Shown: in pieces, positions 20,325 through 30,928 of the stretch
Layout: every line of letters starts with the position of its first letter
Numbering within the stretch: position 1 is the first letter of the stretch
Source: Rosa chinensis
Lineage: Eukaryota > Streptophyta > Magnoliopsida > Rosales > Rosaceae
Direction of reading: 5' to 3'
Assembly: GCF_002994745.2 (NCBI RefSeq)
Contig: NC_037094.1
Coordinates: forward strand, 62,680,139-62,744,138
Length of the DNA stretch: 64,000 nucleotides
Notes under the pieces: model-generated
Seen by the model: the letters and a program-made list of their open reading frames with translations, nothing else
Database searches by the model: none
Told to the model about the DNA's origin: nothing
Program-made: the position numbers and the translations under genes

Positions 20325-20908
20325 GTTGGAGAATAGATGTCTCGCATTCCCAACTTGTCTAGTGAGCTGTGGAACACTTTTCCAAAAACAGCTTTGGTAA
20401 GAATATCTGCAAGTTGATCTTCAGTAGGTACATGTGGCATTTTAATGATTTCTGACTCCAACTTCTCCTTGATGAAATGTCGGTCAACCTCAACATGTTT
20501 TGTTTTATCATGTTGAACTGGATTGTGTGCTATATCAATGGCTGCTTTATTGTCACAATACAAATTCATAGCATACTTGGGTTTGAATCCCAAGTCTTTC
20601 ATTAAATTACGAAGCCATAACATTTCGCATACTCCATGAGCCATTCCTCTATACTCTACTTCTGCATTGGATCTAGCAGCCACTTTTTGCTTCTTGCTTC
20701 TCCATGTGACCAGGTTGCCTCCCACAAAAGTAAAGTAACCTGAAGTAGATCTTCTATTAGTGATAGAACCAGCCCAATCCGCATCTATATATCCAGCTAT
20801 GTTTGTGTGGTTGTTCTTGGAGAACATGATCCCTTTACTTGGATTTTTCTTCAAGTACCTCAGAATTCTATGTACTGCTTCCATGTGATCTTCACTTGGT
20901 GGATGCAT
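20321..20908 (-). pseudogene. copia-1 RNase H
   Basis: This open 195-codon segment reads through the copia RNase H signature. Landmarks are GYIDADWAGSITNRRSTSGY (Asp), SNAEVEYRGMAHGVCEMLWL (Glu), LYCDNKAAIDIAHNP (Asp) and HVEVDRHFIKEKL (final Asp). It ends with the element's stop near the polypurine tract. It is in the same frame as the RT upstream, separated by a stop at 20954-20956. Confidence 0.88.
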
Positions 20909-20956
20909 GAATTGGCTTACAACACTTACAACATATACAATGTCAGGTCGGGTATG

Positions 20957-22348
20957 TTAGAGATAAATGAGATTGCCTACTAACCTTTGATATCTCTCTT
21001 TGTTAGTAGGCACTTGGTCTTGATATTCTGCTAATTTGTGATTTTGCTCCATCGGTGTATCCGCTGGTTTACATGCTAGTAAACCGGTCTCTATGAGTAA
21101 GTCAACCACATACTTCCTTTGAGATAGGATAATGCCTTCTTTTGATCTAGCCACCTCAATTCCCAAGAAGTATTTCAGTCCTCCAAGATATTTCATCTCA
21201 AAAACAGATGATAGATGTGCTTCTAGTTTCTTGACTTCTTTCCGGTCATTTCCTGTCACAATCATATCATCAACATAAATGATAAGTGCAGTAAGTTTAT
21301 ATTTCCTGTTGCTTTATTTGTAACCAAACTGTTTCATAGATTGACTGAATCTTCCAAACCATGCCCTGGGGGATTGTTGTAGTCCATAAAGGGACTTTTT
21401 CAACTTGCACACCATTCCTGCTTATGAAGGTACAGAATAGCCAGGAGGTAGATCCATGTAGACTTCTTCCTTCAAGTCTCCATGTAGGAATGCATTCTTT
21501 ACATCAAACTGCTTCAGAGGCTAGTCTAGGTTAGCTGCTAATGACAATAGTACTCTAACTGTATTCATCTTGGCCACTGGTGCAAAAGTCTCCTGATAGT
21601 CAATACCATATGTCTAAGTATGCCCTTTAGCTACCAACCTGGCTTTATATCTATCCAATGTACCATCAGCTGAATACTTCAATGTATAGATCCATATGCA
21701 CCCTACTATTCTTTTCCCTGTGGGTTTTGGCACTAGTTCCCATGTGTGACTCTTTTGCAAGGTTTCCATTTCATCTTCCATAGCTTTAGTCCACTTAGGA
21801 TCTGCTAGAGCATCTTGAACTTTATTTGGAATGACAATAGCAGATAAATGAAATACAAAAGACGCATATGACTTGGATAACCTATGGGATGACATGTAAT
21901 TGCTTATGGGATATTTGGCCTTGGGTTTAGGATCTGGTTCATATTGAGCTTTTGGTTGACCTATATTTTTTCGAAATGGCAATTGGTACACACTGGTGGT
22001 GTTACTTGGTCCTATTTCAAGAGAATGTTCAACATTTGTATTATCATGGGATTGAAACGCAGGGTCAGTAATTACCTCTGGATCATCCTGAAGGGGCATT
22101 GGAGTTGATGTAGTAGTAGAAGGGAGGAGGGTGTCGTCTGTGTCTATAGCTTCTGATATTGGTGAGTGATTGTTACTCTCAATTATTGCAGAATCTGGTG
22201 AATCTGCGCCTGTAGTTGGTAATGAAGAATCTGGTGAATCTGTGCCTATAGTTGGTAATGCAGAATCTGGTGAATCTGTGCCTGCAGTTGGTAATTTGTC
22301 ACTATGTACTTGATTGTCTATTATCTCGAAAGGACAAGATATATCCAA
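20957..22348 (-). pseudogene. copia-1 reverse transcriptase
   Basis: The N-terminal 244-codon piece (22348-21614) begins in the Ser/Pro-rich linker after integrase, which holds three near-identical GTDSPDS-type repeats. It reaches DPKWTKAMEDEMETL and RYKARLVAKGHT. A TAG replaces the Gln codon normally following (21614-21616). Further single-codon stops fall in the stretch to about 21270, where LHGDL and SLYGL motifs remain readable. The catalytic IIYVDDMIVTGND is intact at about 21262, followed by FEMKYLGGLKYFLGIE. Several stops are Gln or Trp codons changed by one transition. Confidence 0.87.
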
Positions 22349-22471
22349 AGGCTGCTCTTCTACATCACAATTCTCCCCCTAAAGAGGAGTTTTCGGGGAA
22401 AAATAGAGATCATGTTCACAGAACGTGACATCCATAGTAACATATGTCCGTTTAGTGATGGGATTAAAGCA

Positions 22472-23386
22472 TCAATATCCCTTTTGAGTAGAAGCATAAC
22501 CAATGAAGACACACTTTTCAGCACAAGCCTCCAACTTAGTCCTCTGGTTTCGATGGATATGTACATAAGCTACACAGCCAAAAATCTTTGGATCAAGGGC
22601 ATGGGTATGTGGTAAAGGTAAGTGTTTGGACAAGGCCTGGATAGGTGTTTTTGGTGGTAGACTATCTTCCCCAAGAGAGGTTTGGAGAGCTTGTGTGGGA
22701 AGTCGAGTTATGAGGTAGGCAGTAGTAAGGATGGCATCACCCCAGAAATACTCTGGCATATGAGCTTCAAGCAACATGGATCGGGCAACTTCAAGAATGT
22801 GGCTGTTCTTGCGTTCCGCCATACCATTCTGCTAAGGTGTATGAGGACAGGTGGTCTGGTGTATGATTCTATGAGTATTGAGATATTGGCGCAAGGTATG
22901 TGTGACATATTCTCCACCATTATCTGAGCGGAAAACTTTAATGGGAGTTTGAAACTGGGTATGGATCATGGCATGAAAGGTCTGAAACACAGAGAACACA
23001 TCACTCTTATGTCGCATCAAATAGATCCAGCTCATTCGGGTGCAATCATCAATGAAGAGAATAAACCATTTCATACCAGAGGGGGTTGCTGGACATGGCC
23101 CCCAAACATCAGAGTGAATTAAATCAAAAGGTGCAATACTTTTAGTAGAACTCAAAGGATAGTTGACACGGTGACTCTTGCCCAAAATACAAGTATCACA
23201 TTTAAAGTCGGATGCTTTATGATGCTTAAACAATGAAGGTAGTAGATTTTGAAGATAACCAAAAGATGGATGTCCCAATCTTTTATGCCACAACCAGATC
23301 TCTGCTTCGGTAGACGAATGCTTTTGAACTTGATTCACCTCGCTTACACGACGATTACCAGCAGATGTCATTTCCATGTAGTACAA
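22472..23386 (-). pseudogene. copia-1 integrase
   Basis: The zinc-binding HHCC motif is visible (LWHKRLGHPSFGYLQ ... CDTCILGKSHR). The DDE core follows: IHSDVWGPCPATPSG, FRSDNGGEYVT, and the Glu in QNGMAERKN. A single TAG at 22832-22834 sits just before QNGMAERKN, in the otherwise continuous frame. The C-terminal part runs to GCVAYVHIHRNQRTKL and FIGYASTQKGY. The other reading-frame ORFs between 22304 and 22927 are shadows. Confidence 0.88.
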
Positions 23387-23449
23387 TCCCCCCTTCTCAA
23401 TACCACGCCCAATGATTTCCCTTGTTAGGATGTCCTGAAATATACAACA

Positions 23450-24043
23450 CTATGGGTAAAGAATCACACAACAATATAATTGTTTAGTTATCTGTTTGAC
23501 ATATAAAAGGTTATGTGATAATGATGGCACATGTAAAATAGTATCAAGTGTAATAGAATCTGTCAATATGACATATCCAGCACTAGTAATCGGATAGGAA
23601 ACACCATTTGCATTGGTTATGCCAGATCGGTGAACGGGGGTCAAATTTTGAATGTTCCTAGAGTCATTAGTCATATGGTATGTTGCACCTGAATCAATTA
23701 TCCACATATCTTTCCAATTAAAGTCAAAAACACTAGACAGAGAGGAACTCAGTGTACCTGAATTAATCATGAAAGCGAAGGCAACGCCACCAGTGTAATC
23801 ACCTTCAGTTGGTTCTTCCGGAGCTGGTGAGGCAATCTGAAAGGCCGCCTTACGTTTGCCTTTGGGCCGATATCCATTTGCCTCTTTCGCTTGGATCTCC
23901 TTACGACAGGAAACATGTGCATCCCACCATTCTGGATAACCTTTCAATTGAAAACAATTATCCACGGTATGCTTTAGAGACTTACAATAAGTGCATTTCA
24001 TTGGTCCTAGAGTGCGTGCTTTCCAAGAGTAGGCATATGGCAA
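23450..24043 (-). pseudogene. copia-1 gag zinc knuckle and aspartic protease
   Basis: The segment starts in the tail of gag, with a CCHC-type knuckle CTYCKSLKHTVDNC (about 23960-24000). It then runs to the protease site WIIDSGATYHMTND (about 23690), where the catalytic D-S-G is intact. The capsid part of gag, normally ~250 residues upstream, is not detectable in 24044-25083, so this copy probably lost it by deletion or rearrangement. Confidence 0.85.
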
Positions 24044-25083
24044 GACTGGGAATTATGAACATGTGGTGGCCGGTATTGAGTATGCATGGTAGAATCAGCA
24101 GGTACTTTATTGAGAACCATGGTTCAGTACTTACTAAGTAAAGAGAAGAGAAATCTGATCCTTGGGTGTTGACTATCGTGCAACCTTTCGGTAACTCCTT
24201 TTAACGTAGCCAGGTAGTAGAGGAACGATTTTGGCGGAGCTTAGCTCACTTGTTTAGCAGGGGACGAGACCATTTGCTAGCACTTCTCGTATCCAATCAG
24301 CCTAGACACCACATTAATTGGATGGACCTATGTGGTTGAGCGAGTAAGCTCGACGTTACAAGGATAAAAAATTTAATCTAATTTACCTTCTTCTTTTTTT
24401 CCTACAAAAAACTGATGCTCACTTTCTTTCTTCAAGCGCTCATCATCATGTTTTTTTTTTTTTTGGCAAAAAACTGATGCTCACTTTCTTTCTTCATGTG
24501 CTCATCATCATGCCTTCACTCCCTTAGAAAATGGAGCAGCAGTAATGGAGAAGAAAGCTCCCAGCCTCCCTTATTCAAACAAAGCTGCAAAAGCTCATCC
24601 GTGCTGTTCAAACTCGACCAGGCTGGAAATAGCGGGGTTGGTACGGTGCAGAAGTGGGTTGGGCACGGCGACAGAAGGAGGTGCAGATCCACCTTTTCTG
24701 AAGCAAGCAAACTGGCTAGGAGATCGTGGTATCCGATCTGGCTTGTATTGAATGGAAGGTCTTCTCGTGAACTCGGCCTATGGTGACAGGTACAAGTATG
24801 AGTTCTAGGTATTTGGTATAATCTGGCAACTGGCAACTGGGTAGTGAAGAACAGAATTTGTTCTTGGTATTTTCTGGGTAAAGCTTCTGCTCAATCTTGA
24901 GCAAAAAAATGGTTATGGGTTATGGGTATATGGATACGGGCAAGAACAGAAGTTCTTTGGGTATTGTTTCTGGTACTGGGTAAGATGAAGAAACTAATTT
25001 CTTCTCTTGGTATTGGCAGCGGAATATGGGTATATGGGTAATCTAGACTGGTAAAAATGGTTGTCGATCTCAAGAGCAAAATT
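24044..25083 (-). other. copia-1 leader, gag capsid missing
   Basis: About 1 kb lies between the primer site and the gag remnant. The half near the LTR is rich in TACCCATA words. A ~59-bp tandem duplication (AAAAAACTGATGCTCACTTT... at about 24407 and 24466) and an unassigned, more GC-balanced block (24160-24360) lie closer to gag. No capsid motif is found in any frame. Confidence 0.6.
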
Positions 25084-25095
25084 GCTCTGATGCCA
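25084..25095 (-). promoter_or_regulatory. primer binding site of copia-1
   Basis: The minus strand TGGCATCAGAGC immediately follows the LTR. It is one base off the classic plant copia site TGGTATCAGAGC for initiator-methionine tRNA. Confidence 0.9.
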
Positions 25096-25287
25096 TGTCA
25101 AATGTAGGGGTTTATGGTATAATTTGCCAGTGTATTCTTTTCCAAACTGGAGGATATATATATAGCAGTACAATTGCCTATAGCTAAGTGTGAAAATAAA
25201 TATTGAATGTCAAATATTGCTGCTGTATTAATTGAAGATTTGCTGCGACTAGATTTGCTGCTGCTGCTAGTATCAGCTCACGTAACA
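25096..25287 (-). repeat. 5' LTR of copia-1
   Basis: It is 192 bp and aligns over its full length with the left LTR apart from the missing ~29-bp duplication and scattered substitutions. On the coding strand it begins TGTTACGTGAGC. Confidence 0.93.
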
Positions 25288-25547
25288 GTATGTTCTAACA
25301 CTTTATCAGCGTCTTTTCTCACAGCAGTCTCTAGTTTTTTCAAGGAGGCAACTGTCTCGCAAGCCTCACATTAGGTCTCACTCTATTTCTAAGTGGTGGT
25401 CTTGTCCAATACACAATTGTCACTTGAGATTGTTCATCTTAGGGGGGAAAAGAAAGATAAAATTATGTCATTTGGACCAATTAAAAACAACTACATTTAT
25501 AGTGGACCAATTCTATAGCCCAGCCCATGGAGACATGATACTCTAGG

Positions 25548-25672
25548 TTTATACAGTACAACCTCGATAAATGAGCATTCGTAAATTGATAACTTGGATT
25601 AAATAATAAATTTCTACAGTCCCAACTTGGGACCAGTGTATGTTACTAAAAACCTCACTAAATGCATAAGAT
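25548..25672 (+). mobile_element. old MITE (CAGTACAACCTCGATAAATG family), left part
   Basis: It starts TATACAGTACAACCTCGATAAATG and runs AT-rich to the copia-2 insertion. Its continuation would be 33971-33980 and then from 38342 on, since copia-2 and the Mutator-like element inserted in it. A related end, inverted, lies at 45905-46018 (TATAGAGGTTTTACTGTATA). Confidence 0.5.
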
Positions 25673-25844
25673 TGTAAAAGTAAAATAGAATTGGAATTAG
25701 TCTACTCATTTCATTTCATAGCCCCTTTATATACAGAGAGAATTACAACGGAAATATCAATTACAATGATGACATTAAATGCTGATTGGTGCCCTCTCTG
25801 TCAATCACTTTGACGAAGGCACATAATGTGTTTTTCCTTTAACA
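25673..25844 (-). repeat. 3' LTR of copia-2
   Basis: It is 172 bp, TGTAAAAGTAAAATAG...CCTTTAACA. It lacks a ~41-bp segment (around GTAATTGCTAATTCCTTG) present in the other LTR. Confidence 0.92.
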
Positions 25845-25855
25845 CTCCCTCTTGT
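25845..25855 (-). promoter_or_regulatory. polypurine tract of copia-2
   Basis: The minus strand ACAAGAGGGAG abuts the LTR start TGTTAAAGG. Confidence 0.8.
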
Positions 25856-26186
25856 GCCAAGTCAAAAATGAAATGGTGCATAAGTTGTTGCCTTACTAAA
25901 AACCTTGCCAAGTAACAAAAAACCCTATGGGACAAAAAATACACCTTGGTCGAAGGAAAAGAGCACAACACACCTTTTACATTTGAGTATGACATGTGTG
26001 TGTTAGACTTCCCCTGACGTCTACACCTCCTCCTGATACTTACATTAATCAGGGGAGCTTAAAAAGTCTTCGCATTCCTATGCTTTTCACATGTTTCTCA
26101 AATATGGCCTTAGGCAATGATTTGGTGAACAAATCTGCCACATTCTCCTCAGACCTTACTTGATTCACTTGAATCTTAAGGAGGGC

Positions 26187-26993
26187 CTATTGTTGCTGAT
26201 TATAGCAAAACTTTGGCGATATGTGTTTTGTATTATCACCCTTGATATATCCTACCTTCATCTGTTCGATGCAAGTTGCATTATCTTCATAAATACAAGT
26301 CGGCTCTTCAGTGGTAGAACTCAAACCACTAGTCCCTCGAATATGTGTGATGATAGCTCTTAACCATACACACTCACAAACCGCCTCATGTAAAGCAATG
26401 ATCTCTGAGTGGTTCGAGGAAGTAGCCACAAGGGTTTGCTTGGTTGATCTCCAAGATATCTCCGTGTTCCCAATGGTAAATACATAACCAGTTTGAGAAC
26501 GACTTTTATGTGGGTCAGAGAGGTACCCAGCATCAGCAAAACCAACCAAAACGTCATTTGGCGTTTCGGTGCAGTGAGTGGCTCTTTCGCCATCAACATT
26601 TCATTTAGGAATTGTAGTTCCATCTGCGATCCCTCTTGTCTCTCTGTAGGAAAAGAATAGTCCCAAGTCAATGGTTCCTTTTAGGTATCGAAAAATGTTC
26701 TTGATACCATTCCAGTGACGCTGCGTTGGCGCTAAGCTAAATCTAGCTAACAAGTTCACTGAGAATGCAATGTTTGGTCGAGTACATTGGGCTAAGTGCA
26801 ATAATGCGCCTATTGCACTTAGATAGGGAATTTCAGCTCCCAACACTTCGTCGTCATCTTTCTTTGGACGAAATGGGTCTTTCCTTGCATCCAAACTTCG
26901 ACCAATCATGGGAGGGCTAGCAGGATGCGCTTTGTCTATGTTAAATAGCCTGACTTTTGGACATACGCAGACTGGTGGATTAGTATTCCACAA
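26187..26993 (-). pseudogene. copia-2 RT C-terminus and RNase H
   Basis: The piece at 26993-26601 carries the RT tail (EIPYLSAIGALLHLAQCTRPNI, then HWNGIKNIFRYLKGT). After a frame change, the RNase H follows at 26549-26187, with VGFADAGYLSD (Asp), SNHSEIIALHEAVCECVWLR (Glu) and IYEDNATCIEQMK (Asp). It ends with KHISPKFCYNQQQ before a stop and lacks the usual C-terminal tail. The 26360-26671 ORF is a shadow of this region. Confidence 0.85.
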
Positions 26994-27691
26994 ACTCGGT
27001 GTTCTAGTTCAAGGCCTAGACATAATCGAGTTTTCCCAACATCCTTCATCTCAAATTCGGATTTCAAGTAACTCGCAGTTTCTCTTATTTCATCAAGAGT
27101 ACCTATTATGTTCATATCATCAACATATACTGCTACAATTGCAAATCCAGGACTTGTTTTCTTTATGAATACGCAGGGGCATAATTCATCGTTCTTATAT
27201 CCCTTCCCAATCAAATAGTCACTTAGATCGGTATACCACATCCGCCCGGATTGTTTCAATCCGTAAAGTGAGCATTTCAACCTAATTGCAAATGCACTCC
27301 GTGGTTTAAAGTCACTTGACTTGGGTAATGTAAGGCCATCAGGCACTTTCATACATATCTCTGAATCTAGATCCCCATAGAGATATGCAGTAACCACATC
27401 CATGAGCTGCATTTCGAATCATTCGGAAACTACTAAGCTAACTAAGTAGCTGAACGTTATCACGTCAATTACGGGAGAGTATGTCTCCTCATAGTCAATT
27501 CCAGGGCGTTGTGAGAAACCTTGCCCCACAAGGCGAGCCTTGTACCTCAGGACTTCATTCTTCTCATTACGCTTTCTGACAAAGACACATTTATGTCCTA
27601 CAAGCTTTACACTTGGTGGGGTTAGCACTACCAGACCAATACCTATCTCTTTGCCAGAGAATCTAGTTTTCCCTGGATTGTTTCTTTCCAT
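26936..27691 (-). pseudogene. copia-2 reverse transcriptase core
   Basis: The N-terminal piece (27691-27419) contains VGHKCVFVRKRNEKNEVLRYKARLVGQGFSQRPGIDYEETYSP. After one stop (27419-27421) the frame continues with MQLMDVVTAYLYGDLDSEI and SLYGLKQSGRMWY. The catalytic box AVYVDDMNIIGT is at about 27130. The motif is intact, but the downstream frame is lost near 26950. Confidence 0.87.
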
Positions 27692-27699
27692 TTAGGCCA

Positions 27700-28242
27700 A
27701 TATGCTCTTTGTTGGCATTCTGCAATAGAGCGTGGTTCGATATCTTCGTGCTCTATGATTTCTTGAGCAACAATGTATGCAAATACATCATCAATATGTA
27801 TGGAAGATCATTCTATCAACTCATACGCACTCTCATAATCCATTGATATTTCTTTGTTCTCTGAAATCATTTCAAACATTGGAGCGTCCTCGAGTATTGA
27901 TTCATGGACATAACTATAATCAAAGACAATCTCATGAGAGGGATTCTCTACATTGATGATTAATGGATTGGTTTGTGCCTTATTCCCCCTCTTCTTCCTT
28001 GGGTGAGTATTAATTGAACCGAGTGGCCTCCCCCTCTTCCTTTAGGGAGCCACGGCCTCAACCACACCTCCACTAAGTGTGGTTGTAGTGCCTCTATTTG
28101 TGGCACTGTGCCCCTTGTTGGGGACTTCTAACCTTGCGGGCACATTTACAGCTGGTATATGTGATCTCGTCACTTTTGCGATATCAGTAAACGCATCAAG
28201 CATCGAATCTGCGACGTTCTGAAGATCGATTATTCTTTTCAC
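27700..28242 (-). pseudogene. copia-2 linker between integrase and RT
   Basis: It is a hydrophilic linker, in two or three frames, with a basic patch (KKRGNKAQT-like near 27985) and acidic stretches (about 27830-27930). The corresponding copia-3 segment lies at 59723-60062. No catalytic domain is expected here. Confidence 0.6.
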
Positions 28243-28270
28243 TTCACTTTCACTTTGTGAAGTGCGGGGA

Positions 28271-29560
28271 TCAAAATGAGACAGAGTGGGGACAAACTTG
28301 TCGTTCCCTTGGAAAATCCTTTTTCCTATCTCCCCCTAACGACGGGAAGACTGTCTCTTCAAAGTGACAATCCGCAAATCTAGCGGTAAACAGATCGCCT
28401 GTCAAGGGTTCCAAGTAGCGGATAATTGTTGGGGATTTGTATCCAACATAAATACTTAATTGTCTCTGAGGACCCATTTTGATGCGCTGTGAGGGCGCAA
28501 TAGGCACATATACTGAGCAACCAAATATGCGTAAGTATGAAATGTCAGGCTCATATCCAGTTACCAACTGGTACGTAGAAAATGGTTGACTAGCAGTGGG
28601 TCTGAAAAGAATAAGTAAAGTTGCGTGCAATATTGCATAACCCCATGCAGATATAGGCAGGTTGGTGCGCATAACCAATGCCCTAGCCATTATCTGTAGC
28701 CTTTTGATGGTGGCTTCTGCGAGACCATTTTTTGTATGCACATGGGGTACAGGATGCTCTACATCGATCCCAATAGACATGAAATATTCATCAAATGCTT
28801 TTGATGTAAACTCTCCAGTGTTATCAAGCCTTATAGACTTGATAGGGTGATCAGGGTGGTGAGCCCTTAAACGTATAATCTGTGCTAGGAGTTTTGCAAA
28901 TGCAGCATTTCTTGTGGACAATAAAACGACATGTGACCAGAGTGTTGAAGCATCCACCAGAACCATAAAGTACTTGAATGGTCCGCATTCTAGATGGATA
29001 GGTCCTCAAATATCTCCTTGTATCCTTTGTAAGAATGGAATATTTTGTTTTGTGTCTTTAGCACAGGAAGGTCTCGATCCTGTTTTTGCTAAAGAGCAGG
29101 CTTTGCAAAACGAGTGATGTTCCTTTGAAATAGTCAATGAGGCATAATGGGAGGGAGGTAGTGCTTCTGGTACTTCATAAGGCAATGGCTGCATTTGAGC
29201 AGTAATAGGACCAACACCTTGCAGTGTGGCGGATTTTTCTCCCATTTTATTTTTCACTCGAAAGAAGGGATGTTCGTGTGAGTTCTTTGAAATACGGATC
29301 ATCATGTCACGACTGGGGTTCCCTAGGTGGTCGTGCCAAAGCCTGTATGAGTCAGTGTCCCACATTTCATTGTTGGTGACAGCATAGGATTCAATGATCC
29401 GAATCGTAGTGAGGTACAGTCCACTAGATTGACTCATGAGTTTCTCTAAAATGTGTTTCCTTCCACATTCATTAGAGGTAATATAAAGGTATTCAGTTCC
29501 ATTCTCACAGTGTGTTTTTACATGATAACCATTAGCATGAATATCTTTGAAACGTAACAA
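28271..29560 (-). pseudogene. copia-2 integrase
   Basis: The zinc-binding region reads YRLWHDHLGNPSRDMM ... HSFCKACSLAKTGSRP. The second His of the HHCC motif, kept in copia-3 (LGHPG), is Asn here. A stop and shift near 29006 separate it from the core: MVLVDASTLWSHV, SIRLDNTGEFTSKAF and the Glu in KNGLAEATIKRLQ. The IFGCSVYVPIAPSQRIKMG block and a C-terminal tail end at 28271. Confidence 0.87.
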
Positions 29561-29589
29561 GGTTCGATTAGCTCTTGGTGCATACAGAG

Positions 29590-29927
29590 CGTCTGTGACA
29601 TTAAATATATCTCATATTCTTTAGAGTATTTCTATTTTAGGTATAATGATAATCTTTTCATTCAAATAATTTTTCTCTAGATGTATTTCTTTACATCTTT
29701 ATAGTGCTATTTCGAACCATGTAAATATGTGTAGTAAATAAATTTGAATAAATTCAGTGCTTCAGAATAAAATTTGAAATTTATTAATAAGCCAACGATA
29801 ATCAAATCAAGGTCTTGTTCTAATTCATCAAACCATTATTGAAATAAACTTTAAGACCAAGTAATAGTCTAATTAAAAATGAGACATTATGCCTTCACAT
29901 CTGTCTTTGGAAAATAAATAAAGCAGA
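29590..29927 (-). other. AT-rich segment in place of copia-2 protease
   Basis: Between the gag tail and pre-integrase sequence, where the D-S-[AG] protease should lie, there is ~300 bp of AT-rich DNA with no ORF. The residues just before integrase (ALYAPRANRTLLRFKD) resume the usual copia sequence. It may be an insertion combined with a deletion. Confidence 0.5.
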
Positions 29928-30928
29928 TCAGTCAAAGTCTGAAGCATCCTTTGACGGAGCAAGTTCATTGTTGCCATTAGAGTCTGCAATAGTGAGGTTG
30001 ACATCTGGGTCATGACCTTCTTCTTCCATATAGTGAGCCTCTTGTTCTTTAGACTCCCTATACCTCTTGTAAGTGGTTGCAACTATGTTGCTTGCTTCGC
30101 AATTCTTGTACCATTGCTCAATGACTCCACACCTATAGCATGGTTCATTGCCAACTCTATCTTGTTTGACTGAAGGGTTTTTAGGTGCCCTTTGCACCTT
30201 GTTTCCATGATCCCCATGTCCCTTTCTACGTGGTGCATTGTTGCCACGTGGATAGGGATCAACACGTCTAAACCCCTTTGCATTGGAGTTCTTTCCACCT
30301 TTCATTTTTTCATAATTAGCCTCAAGAATTTTCTTTGTCCCAGTGCTCTTGACATTGTTGTTCAAGAGAACCTCTTTATGTCTCTCAGCCACTTACAATA
30401 GGCTGATCAGCTTATTGAAGGTTGTGATTCTTTGTTGTCATACTCCAGCCTATACTGGTTCGCTAGTATAAGCACTGAAGTAGGAAAGGTGGAAAGAGTC
30501 TTGTAGATCATATCATCTTCTGTGATTTCCCTTCCACAGAAATTGAGACATGCATTTAAGCGCAACATGTCCTTGTTAAAGTCATTAACCCTTTTATAGT
30601 CAAGCAAGCGGATTCCATTCCACTGAATAGCCAGTTCTGGGAGCAAAGTGTCATGAATGTTCCCAAAACGTCCCTTAAGGGCATCCCACAGTTCTTTGGG
30701 TGTCTTCAACTGAAGGTACTCCCAGCGTTGGCTAGGATCAATATGTCGCCTCAGAAACATTAAGGCATCTGCTTTCACCTTATTAGATAGTTCATCATCT
30801 TTAGGGTCGGTAATGGTGGAAGTGTAGTCTTTTGCCACAAAAGCAGTTTCTACATCGGAAACCCAACGATGATACTCAAGTCCTTCTGAGTCCAAGATGT
30901 CAAATTCAGGTCGAGTTGGATCAGCCAT
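29928..30928 (-). pseudogene. copia-2 gag
   Basis: The gag starts MADPTRPEFDILDSEGLEYH and follows the copia gag core (DADALMFLRRHID-like, TPKELWDALKGRFGNIHD, MLRLNACLNFCGREITEDDM, YRLEY) until a stop at 30407. After a frame change at about 30400 it continues from MAERHKEVLLNNN through a basic region to the zinc knuckle CYRCGVIEQWYKNC. There the conserved His of C-X2-C-X4-H-X4-C is Gln. It then runs to an acidic tail ending at 29928. Confidence 0.87.

Larger units (their letters stand above)
20094..25287 (-). mobile_element. Ty1/copia retrotransposon copia-1, complete but decayed
   Basis: Two LTRs (20094-20313 and 25096-25287) bound it, flanked by a perfect 5-bp TSD GTATG (20089-20093, 25288-25292). 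The primer site TGGCATCAGAGC and the polypurine tract are both present next to the LTRs. Domain order on the minus strand is zinc knuckle, protease, integrase, reverse transcriptase, RNase H, which is the copia order. Most of gag N-terminal to the zinc knuckle cannot be found. The pol frame is a single frame carrying many nonsense codons that look like C-to-T changes. Confidence 0.95.

Noticed and set aside
24160..24360. A SINE or tRNA-derived element in the copia-1 leader
   Set aside because: No convincing A or B box and no poly(A) or TSD; only an unassigned block.
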